Shown piece after piece: positions 1 through 4,015 of a stretch of 5,527 nt of DNA (position 1 is the first letter of the stretch; each line of letters begins with the position of its first letter). The stretch comes from Actinomycetota bacterium (lineage in GTDB: Bacteria; Actinomycetota; CADDZG01; WHSQ01), in NCBI GenBank assembly GCA_016781115.1, contig JADDQX010000143.1, positions 1 through 5,527 on the forward strand. Reading direction: 5' to 3'. Under the pieces are notes generated by a model, which saw only the letters and a program-made list of their open reading frames with translations, searched no databases and had not been told where the DNA came from. The translations under genes and the position numbers were made by a program.

Positions 1-22
1 AGCTCCGCGAATTCGCGGAGCT
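1..22. repeat. 22-bp perfect palindrome inside the Mce gene
   Basis: The first 22 bases are a perfect inverted repeat with no spacer: half-site AGCTCCGCGAA followed directly by its reverse complement, with GAATTC at the centre. It lies within the coding sequence (codons for LREFAEL). Symmetry stops on the right after base 22; on the left the window ends, so the repeat may continue. It could be chance in GC-rich code, a protein-binding site, or a feature of a sequence end. Confidence 0.9.
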
Positions 23-410
23 GAACGATCTCCAGGCCGAGCACGCCGACGACCTGTCACAGATCTTCCAGTTCCTGCCCACGGGACTGGACAAGATCGC
101 GCAGTCGTTCGAGCCGAGCACCGGCCTCGTCCGGTTCGGGGCTATCGGCGAGCCCGCCTCGGCATCGTGCAGCTATGGCACGAACCGTCGCCGGCCCACC
201 GACAGGAGCTTCCGCCTGCCACCGAAGAACGCCAACTGCGCCGACAAGGTTGACTCGGCGTCCTCGAACGATTCGAGCGGTGGAGGATCGGGAGCGAGCG
301 TAGCGGCGGCCGCGGTGTCCGAGGTCCTGGCCGAGGAAGCGCAAGACTCGGCCCTGCCGCAGCGCATGGACGACTGGTCCTGGACCCTCTTCTACCTGAA
401 CAGCATCTAA
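1..410 (+). CDS. Mce-family (MlaD-like) substrate-binding protein, C-terminal part
   Basis: The 5' end lies outside the window. The reading frame begins at base 3, shows 135 residues, and ends with TAA at 408-410. Mce proteins are cell-envelope proteins that form the extracytoplasmic shuttle of actinobacterial lipid or sterol importers, working with YrbE permeases and an Mkl ATPase. What is seen: an alpha-helical, Leu/Ala/Asp/Glu-rich stretch (visible residues 1-35) that fits the end of the Mce helical domain. It is followed by a segment with CSYGT (56-60), RRRP (62-65) and NANC (77-79), where the two cysteines (56 and 79) and the Y...R.P spacing recall the conserved C-terminal part of Mce proteins. 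Next comes a low-complexity Ser/Gly linker (85-98), then an acidic tail ending in WSWTLFYLNSI. The MlaD/MCE core domain itself is not visible, so the call rests on this C-terminal pattern and on the Mce-associated gene just downstream. The subclass (MceA-F) cannot be told. Confidence 0.72.
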   Translation, partial: LREFAELNDLQAEHADDLSQIFQFLPTGLDKIAQSFEPSTGLVRFGAIGEPASASCSYGTNRRRPTDRSFRLPPKNANCADKVDSASSNDSSGGGSGASVAAAAVSEVLAEEAQDSALPQRMDDWSWTLFYLNSI

Positions 411-411
411 C

Positions 412-464
412 CCTTCTGTCTGCACAGCGGCCCCCCCTACGGCCTGTTCCAGGGGTACAGAAGG
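412..464 (+). repeat. Inverted repeat between the Mce and Mce-associated genes
   Basis: CCTTCTGT (412-419) and ACAGAAGG (457-464) are perfect 8-bp inverted arms 37 bases apart. Inside them CCCCT (434-438) can pair with AGGGG (451-455). The RNA could fold into an interrupted hairpin in the spacer between the two genes. There is no T-tract after it, so it is not a standard intrinsic terminator. It might be a weak attenuator or an mRNA-stabilising fold. Confidence 0.35.
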
Positions 465-487
465 ACGAGCACGAGCAGACCGACGCC

Positions 488-493
488 TAGACT
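488..493 (+). promoter_or_regulatory. Candidate leaderless -10 box of the Mce-associated gene
   Basis: TAGACT fits the TANNNT -10 pattern known from leaderless actinobacterial genes and ends 7 bases before the GTG at 501. Transcription would then start at or next to the first codon. No Shine-Dalgarno sequence lies before this GTG. No convincing -35 hexamer is visible 16-19 bases upstream. The gene may also be read through from the upstream Mce gene. Confidence 0.4.
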
Positions 494-500
494 GTCGAAC

Positions 501-1091
501 GTGGTTCAACGAGCTGAGGCCGCGCCCGCGCCGACATCGACCGAAGCCCCCGCCGCCGACCGTGGGCGGCCGCGCCTTCTCGTGCCGCTCTTGATCGCCG
601 GGCTCGTCATCTCTCTCGCCTTGGCAGGGACCTTCGTTTTCCTGTGGTTGCAGAGCGTCGACACATCGCCCGGCGAGGTCTCGAGCTTCTTGAACTCGGA
701 GACGCCTGAGGTCGCGGGGGTCGCGACGGAGGTAGCCACCCTCATCAGCAACTACGACTCCACCAACATCGAGGAGCGTCGCGAGCAGGTCCTGGCGCTG
801 GCGGTTGGCCGTTTCCGCGAGCAGTACGAACAGATCGTCGGGCAGGGTCTGGGTCCCGCCATCGAGGAGGCCTCGGCCTCGTCGCGCGGGCAGATCCTGC
901 AGGGGCCCGACGTGAGCTTCGTCTCCGCGGCGGAAGCCGTGGCGATCCTGCAGACGACACAGACGACACAGTCGAACGAGAACGTAGCCGGACGCACCTT
1001 CCTCTACACATTGCGCCTCACCCTGCTGGACACGCCCGACGGCGGTTGGAAGGTGAACGGGTTCGAGCTCCTGAGCTCGCAGGAGGAGTAG
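501..1091 (+). CDS. Mce-associated membrane protein (Mas/Omam type)
   Basis: 196 residues with a GTG start and TAG stop. Layout: a Pro/Ala-rich cytoplasmic N-terminus (1-25), one transmembrane helix (about 26-50), then an external domain of about 145 residues. This domain carries the pattern typical of Mce-associated proteins: an alpha-helical stretch with VATEVATLISNYDSTN (75-89), then VLALAVGRFREQYEQIV (97-113), and a C-terminal beta-rich segment with FLYTLRLTLL and GGWKVNGFEL (167-190). Family members stabilise or assist Mce lipid-import complexes from the outer face of the membrane. The gene follows the Mce gene after 90 bases on the same strand, the usual place for such a gene. The start at 501 is the first usual start codon after the Mce stop in this frame; only CTG codons precede it. 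A 9-bp tandem repeat at 951-971 encodes QTTQTTQ (residues 151-157). The stop abuts the stop of the convergent oxidoreductase gene. The individual function is unknown. Confidence 0.8.
   Translation: MVQRAEAAPAPTSTEAPAADRGRPRLLVPLLIAGLVISLALAGTFVFLWLQSVDTSPGEVSSFLNSETPEVAGVATEVATLISNYDSTNIEERREQVLALAVGRFREQYEQIVGQGLGPAIEEASASSRGQILQGPDVSFVSAAEAVAILQTTQTTQSNENVAGRTFLYTLRLTLLDTPDGGWKVNGFELLSSQEE
951..971 (+). repeat. 9-bp tandem repeat in the Mce-associated gene
   Basis: The unit CAGACGACA occurs twice and a third copy begins (CAG). It encodes QTTQTTQ in the external domain. The length is a multiple of three, so copy changes would keep the frame. It is probably a short polar surface loop. Confidence 0.75.
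1064..1079. repeat. Short inverted repeat before the convergent stop codons
   Basis: CGAGCTC, a CT centre, then GAGCTCG: 7-bp arms lying 10 bases before the abutting stop codons at 1089-1094. As RNA it could form a small GC-rich hairpin near the 3' end of the Mce-associated mRNA. No T-run follows, so a terminator role is only a possibility. Confidence 0.35.
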
Positions 1092-2108
1092 CTAGACGGC
1101 GGCGCGGCTGCCGAAGGTCTCCAGGATCGACTGCCCGATCTCGATCATCCGCTCGAAGCGGGGGCCGTACCACGGCGGCGACAGCAGCAGCCGGTCGCAC
1201 AGGCGCTCCCACTGCTTGACCTTGTCCCTCACCTCGTCCGCTGTACCGGCCGCGGCTATGGCGTCACACAGCTCGTCGTCGATCAGCTCGATCATCCTGT
1301 CCTTGTCCTTCGCGCCGAACGCATCGCGCAGGCTCGGGACGATGCCGGCCTTGCCGTGCATCTCGAGGATCGGCGTGTAGGTGCGGGTGGTGGCATAGAA
1401 GGCGATCTGAAGCTTGACCTCCCGTCGCGCGGTGTCGGCGTCGTCGTGGATCGAGATCATCGGCGCGCCGGTGAGGTTGCACTCCGACGGCTTGCGGCCG
1501 GCCCTCTCGGCCCCCTCCGCGATGGCGGGTCTAACCACCTCGGCGAGGTACTTCGGCGAGGCCAGCGGGTGGCCGAGCAACCCGTCGGCAACCTCGCCAC
1601 AGACGCGCGACATGACCCTCCCGACCGCGGCGAAGTAGATCGGGACGTCGCGCCGATCGGGCTGAGGCTTTCCGTGGAACGTCGGCATCGTGACGTTGTA
1701 GAAGCGGCCCTCGAAGGTGACGTCCTCGCCACGGTTCGCCGCCCACACCGTTCGCATGACCTGCGCGTACTCCTTGAGCTTCGGGGCGGGGTGCTCGAAG
1801 CGAACCGAGAAACGGTGCTCGTTGACCCTCTTGACCTGAGAGCCGAGCCCGCAGATGAAGCGCCCGCCCGACAGCTCGTCCAGGTCCCACGCCGTCATGG
1901 CCGCGATCGTCGGAGAGCGAGGGAAAGCGAGGGCTATCGCGGTCCCGACGTTGATCTTGGACGTGTGCTGGATCGCGGTGGCAGCGGAGATGAATGCTGT
2001 GTTCGTGGTCTCGGCCGCCCAGCACGACTCGAAGCCGGCGTCCTCGATCAGCTTCGCCATCGGCCCGATCATGGCCATCGATCCACCCACGCCGATCCCG
2101 TAATCCAC
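1092..2108 (-). CDS. LLM-class F420-dependent oxidoreductase
   Basis: 338 residues, a normal length for a single-domain luciferase-like (bacterial luciferase-fold TIM barrel) oxidoreductase. Visible family marks: the N-terminal strand MDYGIGVGG; AAETTNTAF (31-39) after the first helix; a strand NVGTAIALAFPRSP (53-66); the hallmark LSGGRFICGLGS (79-90); FEGRFYNV (132-139); DVPIYFAAVG (154-163); and AGTADEVRDKV (287-297). In actinobacteria this set usually uses the deazaflavin F420 for hydride transfer, although FMN members exist; the substrate is unknown. The GTG start at 2108-2106 is chosen because GAGGAG sits 6 bases upstream and the barrel's first strand begins at once. An open frame continues to 2450, but that extension is antisense to the pterin dehydratase gene and has no domain likeness. 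The TAG stop (1094-1092) abuts the stop of the Mce-associated gene. No F420 biosynthesis gene is visible. Confidence 0.87.
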   Translation of the reverse strand: MDYGIGVGGSMAMIGPMAKLIEDAGFESCWAAETTNTAFISAATAIQHTSKINVGTAIALAFPRSPTIAAMTAWDLDELSGGRFICGLGSQVKRVNEHRFSVRFEHPAPKLKEYAQVMRTVWAANRGEDVTFEGRFYNVTMPTFHGKPQPDRRDVPIYFAAVGRVMSRVCGEVADGLLGHPLASPKYLAEVVRPAIAEGAERAGRKPSECNLTGAPMISIHDDADTARREVKLQIAFYATTRTYTPILEMHGKAGIVPSLRDAFGAKDKDRMIELIDDELCDAIAAAGTADEVRDKVKQWERLCDRLLLSPPWYGPRFERMIEIGQSILETFGSRAAV

Positions 2109-2114
2109 CGCCTG

Positions 2115-2120
2115 CTCCTC
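2115..2120 (-). promoter_or_regulatory. Ribosome binding site of the LLM oxidoreductase
   Basis: On the minus strand GAGGAG lies 6 bases before the GTG at 2108. It decides the start: the longer frame running to 2450 has no comparable site and its extra residues lie antisense to the next gene. Confidence 0.7.
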
Positions 2121-2171
2121 GCGTTTGGCCTCTCCGGCGAGCGGACTATATTCGCCGCCGGGGGCGCGGTA

Positions 2172-2186
2172 TGGTGCGCCGCACCA
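2172..2186. promoter_or_regulatory. 15-bp palindrome, operator-like
   Basis: TGGTGCG, a single C, then CGCACCA: perfect 7-bp arms around one base, in the middle of the divergent promoter region. The size and place suit a dimeric regulator that could act on one or both flanking genes. No regulator gene is adjacent. As RNA it would have too small a loop for a stable hairpin without opening inner pairs, which favours a DNA-level role. Confidence 0.4.
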
Positions 2187-2216
2187 GGGGTGGAACGAAC
2201 GCTTTTCTAGCCAACC

Positions 2217-2222
2217 AGGAGG
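2217..2222 (+). promoter_or_regulatory. Strong ribosome binding site of the pterin dehydratase
   Basis: AGGAGG, a full Shine-Dalgarno core, lies 9 bases before the GTG at 2232 and fixes that start. Confidence 0.8.
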
Positions 2223-2231
2223 AACCGACGA

Positions 2232-2516
2232 GTGGCCGATCTGCTGGACGACGAAGAGATCGAACAACGGCTTGACGAGTTGGGTGACTGGGAGCGGGAG
2301 GGCGACGAGATCTCCAAGGTGTTCGAGTGGGAGGATTTCGGCCGCGCGATCAAGTTCGTGAACGACGTCGCGAAGCTCGCCGACCGCTACGACCACCACC
2401 CCGACATCGACATCCGCTGGAACAAGGTCACGTTGGTGCTGTCGACGCACTCCGAGGGCGGCCTCACCTCGATCGACTTCGACATGGCGAACGACATCGA
2501 GCAGACCCTTACCTAA
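2232..2516 (+). CDS. Pterin-4a-carbinolamine dehydratase (4a-hydroxytetrahydrobiopterin dehydratase)
   Basis: 94 residues, typical for this small family; GTG start with a full Shine-Dalgarno, TAA stop. The enzyme dehydrates 4a-hydroxytetrahydropterin to the quinonoid dihydropterin, recycling the cofactor of aromatic amino acid hydroxylases. In bacteria lacking such a hydroxylase, members have been linked to other pterin or molybdopterin roles. The signature is complete: D51-x3-H55-H56-P57-D58, then W63, then STH (71-73), GGLT (76-79) and D82. H55, H56 and H73 correspond to the active-site histidines of the family, with D51 in place of the usual Glu. The N-terminal EIEQRLDELGDWEREGDEISKVFEW matches the usual helix and first strands. 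It is cytosolic. No phenylalanine hydroxylase is in the window, so the physiological partner is unknown. The last 8 bases overlap the 3' end of the convergent membrane gene. Confidence 0.93.
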   Translation: MADLLDDEEIEQRLDELGDWEREGDEISKVFEWEDFGRAIKFVNDVAKLADRYDHHPDIDIRWNKVTLVLSTHSEGGLTSIDFDMANDIEQTLT

Positions 2517-2518
2517 GG
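2507..2518. repeat. Palindrome holding both overlapping stop codons
   Basis: CCTTA, CC, TAAGG: 5-bp arms around two bases. It contains the TAA of the pterin dehydratase (2514-2516) and, on the other strand, the TAA of the small membrane protein (2511-2509). A flanking pair GACCC (2504-2508) / GGGTC (2525-2529) offers an alternative stem. This may help end transcription from both sides, but no T-tract supports an intrinsic terminator. Confidence 0.35.
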
Positions 2519-2835
2519 TTCTTCGGGTCGTCTCCTCGACTCCTCAGGAACATCGCGACACCGAGAACGGCCGATCCGACGCCGATAAGGAGCGGCCACA
2601 CCTCGTCGTCCGGGGTGTCCCCGCTCGTGATGTGAAGGCCCCACAGGGTCGCCACCAGCGACCCGGCGCCTACCGGCCACAGCCACGATCCGGGCACACG
2701 CAACGCCAGAAGGATCAGTCCGAACGTGATCGACGGCAACAGGGTCAGGTAGAGCCAACTGTGTACGCCGAGCAGACTGAGTGCCGTGGCCGCGCCGGCG
2801 ACGAACCACAGCATCGGTCCCAGCCTCGTCCTCAT
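2509..2835 (-). CDS. Small membrane protein of unknown function, four predicted helices
   Basis: 108 residues with an ATG start and TAA stop. I do not recognise a named family. Four hydrophobic segments are visible, at about residues 7-24, 28-46, 50-70 and 79-97, joined by short loops. The polar loop SGDTPDDE (71-78) lies between the last two, and the tail FLRSRGDDPKNLR is charged and presumably cytoplasmic. Hydrophobic segments with clean polar breaks, and the tight junctions with the neighbours, support a real gene. It lies 40 bases downstream of ispH on the same strand, so it may be the second gene of an ispH transcript. It also has its own TANNNT box 6 bases before the ATG and no Shine-Dalgarno, which suggests an internal leaderless start. 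A later ATG at residue 8 is possible but would shorten the first helix. No function is inferred. Confidence 0.68.
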   Translation of the reverse strand: MRTRLGPMLWFVAGAATALSLLGVHSWLYLTLLPSITFGLILLALRVPGSWLWPVGAGSLVATLWGLHITSGDTPDDEVWPLLIGVGSAVLGVAMFLRSRGDDPKNLR

Positions 2836-2841
2836 GGCAAC

Positions 2842-2847
2842 AATCTA
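2842..2847 (-). promoter_or_regulatory. Candidate leaderless -10 box of the small membrane gene
   Basis: On the minus strand TAGATT (2847-2842) fits TANNNT and ends 6 bases before the ATG at 2835, so the transcript would begin at or next to the A of ATG. GCGACG (2870-2865) at a 17-base gap keeps only the GAC core of a -35. No Shine-Dalgarno is visible before this ATG. Confidence 0.4.
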
Positions 2848-2875
2848 GCGGCGTGGAGGTTCGTCGTCGCAGGCG

Positions 2876-3829
2876 TTAGCCGGCGGAGGCTTCGGCTTCT
2901 TTCTGTTCTCGCAGCCAGGGAGGTAGCGAGAACGTGATGTCCTCCGTCGTCACCTCTCTGGTTTCTACGTGGTCGTAGCCAAGTGATGCGAGTCGTCGAA
3001 GTAGGCGGTCCACCAACACCTCGGGGGCGCTCGCGCCCGAGCTGACCCCTACGGTCTCGACGTCCTGGAGCCACGCGGGGTCGAGGTGGGTCTCGTCCGG
3101 GACGAGGTACGCCGGGGTACCCATGTCTCGAGCCACCTCGACCAGGCGGTTCGAGTTGCTCGAGTTGAAGGCGCCGACGATCAGCACAAGGTCGGCATCC
3201 GGAGCGATCGCTTTCACGGCGACCTGGCGGTTCTGGGTCGCGTAACAGATGTCGTCCGAACGAGGCCCCGCGATGTCGTTGAACCGCTCTCGCAGCGCCT
3301 CGACGACGTTCAGCGTGTCGTCCACCGACAACGTCGTCTGCGTCAGGTACGAGACCGGCTCGTTCGGATCGAGATCGAGCTGGTCGATCTGATCGACGCC
3401 CTCCACGACCACGGTGCGGTCGGGCGCTTGGCCGGCGGTGCCCTCGATCTCCTCGTGTCCTTCGTGTCCGACCAGCACGATCTTGCGACCCGCCCGCGCG
3501 AACCTCTTCGCCTCGAGGTGCACCTTCGTCACCAGCGGGCACGTCGCGTCGATCACCTGCAGCTTCCGAGCCTCGGCGTTACGACGCACCTCGGGCGACA
3601 CACCATGTGCGGAGAAGACGCAGACGGAGCCCTGAGGGATATCGGTCTCCTCGTCGACGAAGATCGCTCCGGCCTTCTCTAGCTCCTCGACCACGTGGCG
3701 GTTGTGGACGATCTCTTTGCGTACGTAGACCGGAGGACCCACGGTCGCGAGGGCGCGCTCCACGATCTGCACGGCTCGGTCGACGCCGGCGCAGTAGCCA
3801 CGAGGCGCCGCCAGGATGACTTTCTTCAT
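2876..3829 (-). CDS. ispH: 4-hydroxy-3-methylbut-2-enyl diphosphate reductase (IspH/LytB)
   Basis: 317 residues, close to the 316 of the E. coli enzyme. IspH is the last step of the MEP isoprenoid pathway: it reduces HMBPP to IPP and DMAPP in the cytosol with a [4Fe-4S] cluster. All three cluster cysteines are present, C13 in APRGYCAGV, C97 in DATCPLV and C195 in DICYATQN. Substrate-binding marks are intact: VHNRHVV (H42), FSAHGV (H75), GHEGHEEIEGT (H125, E127), YLTQTTLSVDDT (161-172), SSNSNRL (223-229) and SSGASAPE (263-270). The start at 3829 gives the family's usual MKKVILAAPRGYCAGV beginning and is preceded by TACGAT 7 bases upstream, a leaderless arrangement. An in-frame ATG at 3838 (three residues longer) and a TTG at 3889 (20 longer) are less likely. 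The C-terminal tail EQKEAEASAG is acidic and probably disordered. It may be co-transcribed with the small membrane gene 40 bases downstream. Confidence 0.97.
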   Translation of the reverse strand: MKKVILAAPRGYCAGVDRAVQIVERALATVGPPVYVRKEIVHNRHVVEELEKAGAIFVDEETDIPQGSVCVFSAHGVSPEVRRNAEARKLQVIDATCPLVTKVHLEAKRFARAGRKIVLVGHEGHEEIEGTAGQAPDRTVVVEGVDQIDQLDLDPNEPVSYLTQTTLSVDDTLNVVEALRERFNDIAGPRSDDICYATQNRQVAVKAIAPDADLVLIVGAFNSSNSNRLVEVARDMGTPAYLVPDETHLDPAWLQDVETVGVSSGASAPEVLVDRLLRRLASLGYDHVETREVTTEDITFSLPPWLREQKEAEASAG

Positions 3830-3836
3830 ATATGCC

Positions 3837-3842
3837 ATCGTA
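3837..3842 (-). promoter_or_regulatory. Candidate -10 box and leaderless promoter of ispH
   Basis: On the minus strand TACGAT (3842-3837) fits TANNNT and ends 7 bases before the ATG at 3829. A perfect TTGACA lies at 3868-3863, but the 20-base gap is longer than the usual 16-19. No Shine-Dalgarno precedes either nearby ATG. Transcription starting at about 3829-3830 would make the MKK start leaderless and would place the ATG at 3838 outside the mRNA. Confidence 0.42.
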
Positions 3843-3845
3843 GGG

Positions 3846-3861
3846 GTCGCTCTTGAGCGAC
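3846..3861. promoter_or_regulatory. 16-bp inverted repeat within the ispH promoter
   Basis: GTCGCTC, TT, GAGCGAC: perfect 7-bp arms with a two-base centre. It sits between the TTGACA (3868-3863) and the TACGAT (3842-3837) upstream of ispH, so a bound dimer would block or reshape promoter access. An iron-sulfur or oxidative-stress regulator would make biological sense for an Fe-S enzyme, but the sequence does not name one. Confidence 0.4.
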
Positions 3862-3919
3862 GTGTCAAAAAGATGTGCCGGTCCACCAAGGACCCAGATC
3901 AGGCGCCCCATGGGTAGGA

Positions 3920-3969
3920 GAGGATGGTCCAGATGCAAACTTGGGCCGGGCCCGGCCAGACCCATCCTC
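3920..3969. repeat. Nested inverted repeats in the ispH / membrane sensor intergenic region
   Basis: Outer arms GAGGATGG (3920-3927) and CCATCCTC (3962-3969) are perfect; TC/GA at 3928-3929 and 3959-3960 extends them past one bulged C. Inside lies a spacerless 14-bp palindrome, GGCCGGG followed by CCCGGCC (3944-3957). DNA or RNA here could fold strongly. Both flanking genes point away from it, so a terminator role for either is unlikely; it may be a regulator site or a 5' region structure. Confidence 0.5.
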
Positions 3970-4007
3970 CGGGTTTCGTAACGAACCCGAGACGGTCTAA
4001 TGGTGAG
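3970..4007 (+). promoter_or_regulatory. Promoter and operator-like site of the membrane sensor gene
   Basis: TTCGT, A, ACGAA (3975-3985) is a perfect 11-bp palindrome, and an alternative pairing CGGGTT (3970-3975) / AACCCG (3984-3989) spans the same place. Downstream, TCTAAT (3996-4001) matches five of six -10 consensus bases. GGTGAG (4002-4007) lies 8 bases before the ATG at 4016 and could act as a Shine-Dalgarno. The two readings conflict: a start point set by TCTAAT would fall near 4008 and leave GGTGAG out of the mRNA, so either the true promoter is further upstream or the leader is very short. Confidence 0.35.
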
Positions 4008-4015
4008 CTGATCGG

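Larger units (their letters stand above)
2109..2231. promoter_or_regulatory. Divergent promoter region, LLM oxidoreductase / pterin dehydratase
   Basis: 123 bases separate the two divergent start codons and must hold both promoters. TATATT (2147-2152) with TTGGCC (2125-2130) at a 16-base gap is a possible plus-strand promoter. On the minus strand the overlapping TATAGT (2150-2145) matches five of six -10 consensus bases and would give a leader of about 30 bases for the oxidoreductase. A second plus-strand candidate, TATGGT (2170-2175), overlaps the palindrome at 2172-2186. None has a strong -35, so the exact start points are uncertain. Confidence 0.4.

Noticed and set aside
57..509. 150-residue minus-strand open frame opposite the Mce gene.
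   Set aside because: No start signal or domain; composition is that of an antisense GC-rich shadow, and the plus-strand frame has Mce-like features.
1356..2210. 284-residue plus-strand open frame.
   Set aside because: It is antisense to the LLM gene; the protein is Arg/Gly/Asp/Val-rich with no recognisable fold, as expected of a high-GC shadow.
2109..2450. N-terminal extension of the LLM oxidoreductase by 114 residues.
   Set aside because: The extra frame is antisense to the pterin dehydratase gene and crosses the divergent promoter region, shows no domain, and the GTG at 2108 has a good Shine-Dalgarno.
3147..3168. tRNA-like T-arm sequence (GGTTCGAGT) and a short tandem TCGAGTTG repeat.
   Set aside because: It lies inside ispH and encodes the conserved SSNSNR motif; there is no acceptor stem or anticodon arm around it.
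2832..3542. 236-residue minus-strand open frame.
   Set aside because: It is an alternative frame inside ispH, full of Arg/Gly/Pro, while the ispH frame carries every catalytic residue.
3830..3889. Longer ispH from the TTG at 3889 or the ATG at 3838.
   Set aside because: The added residues are outside the conserved family start, no ribosome binding site supports them, and they overlap the likely promoter elements.
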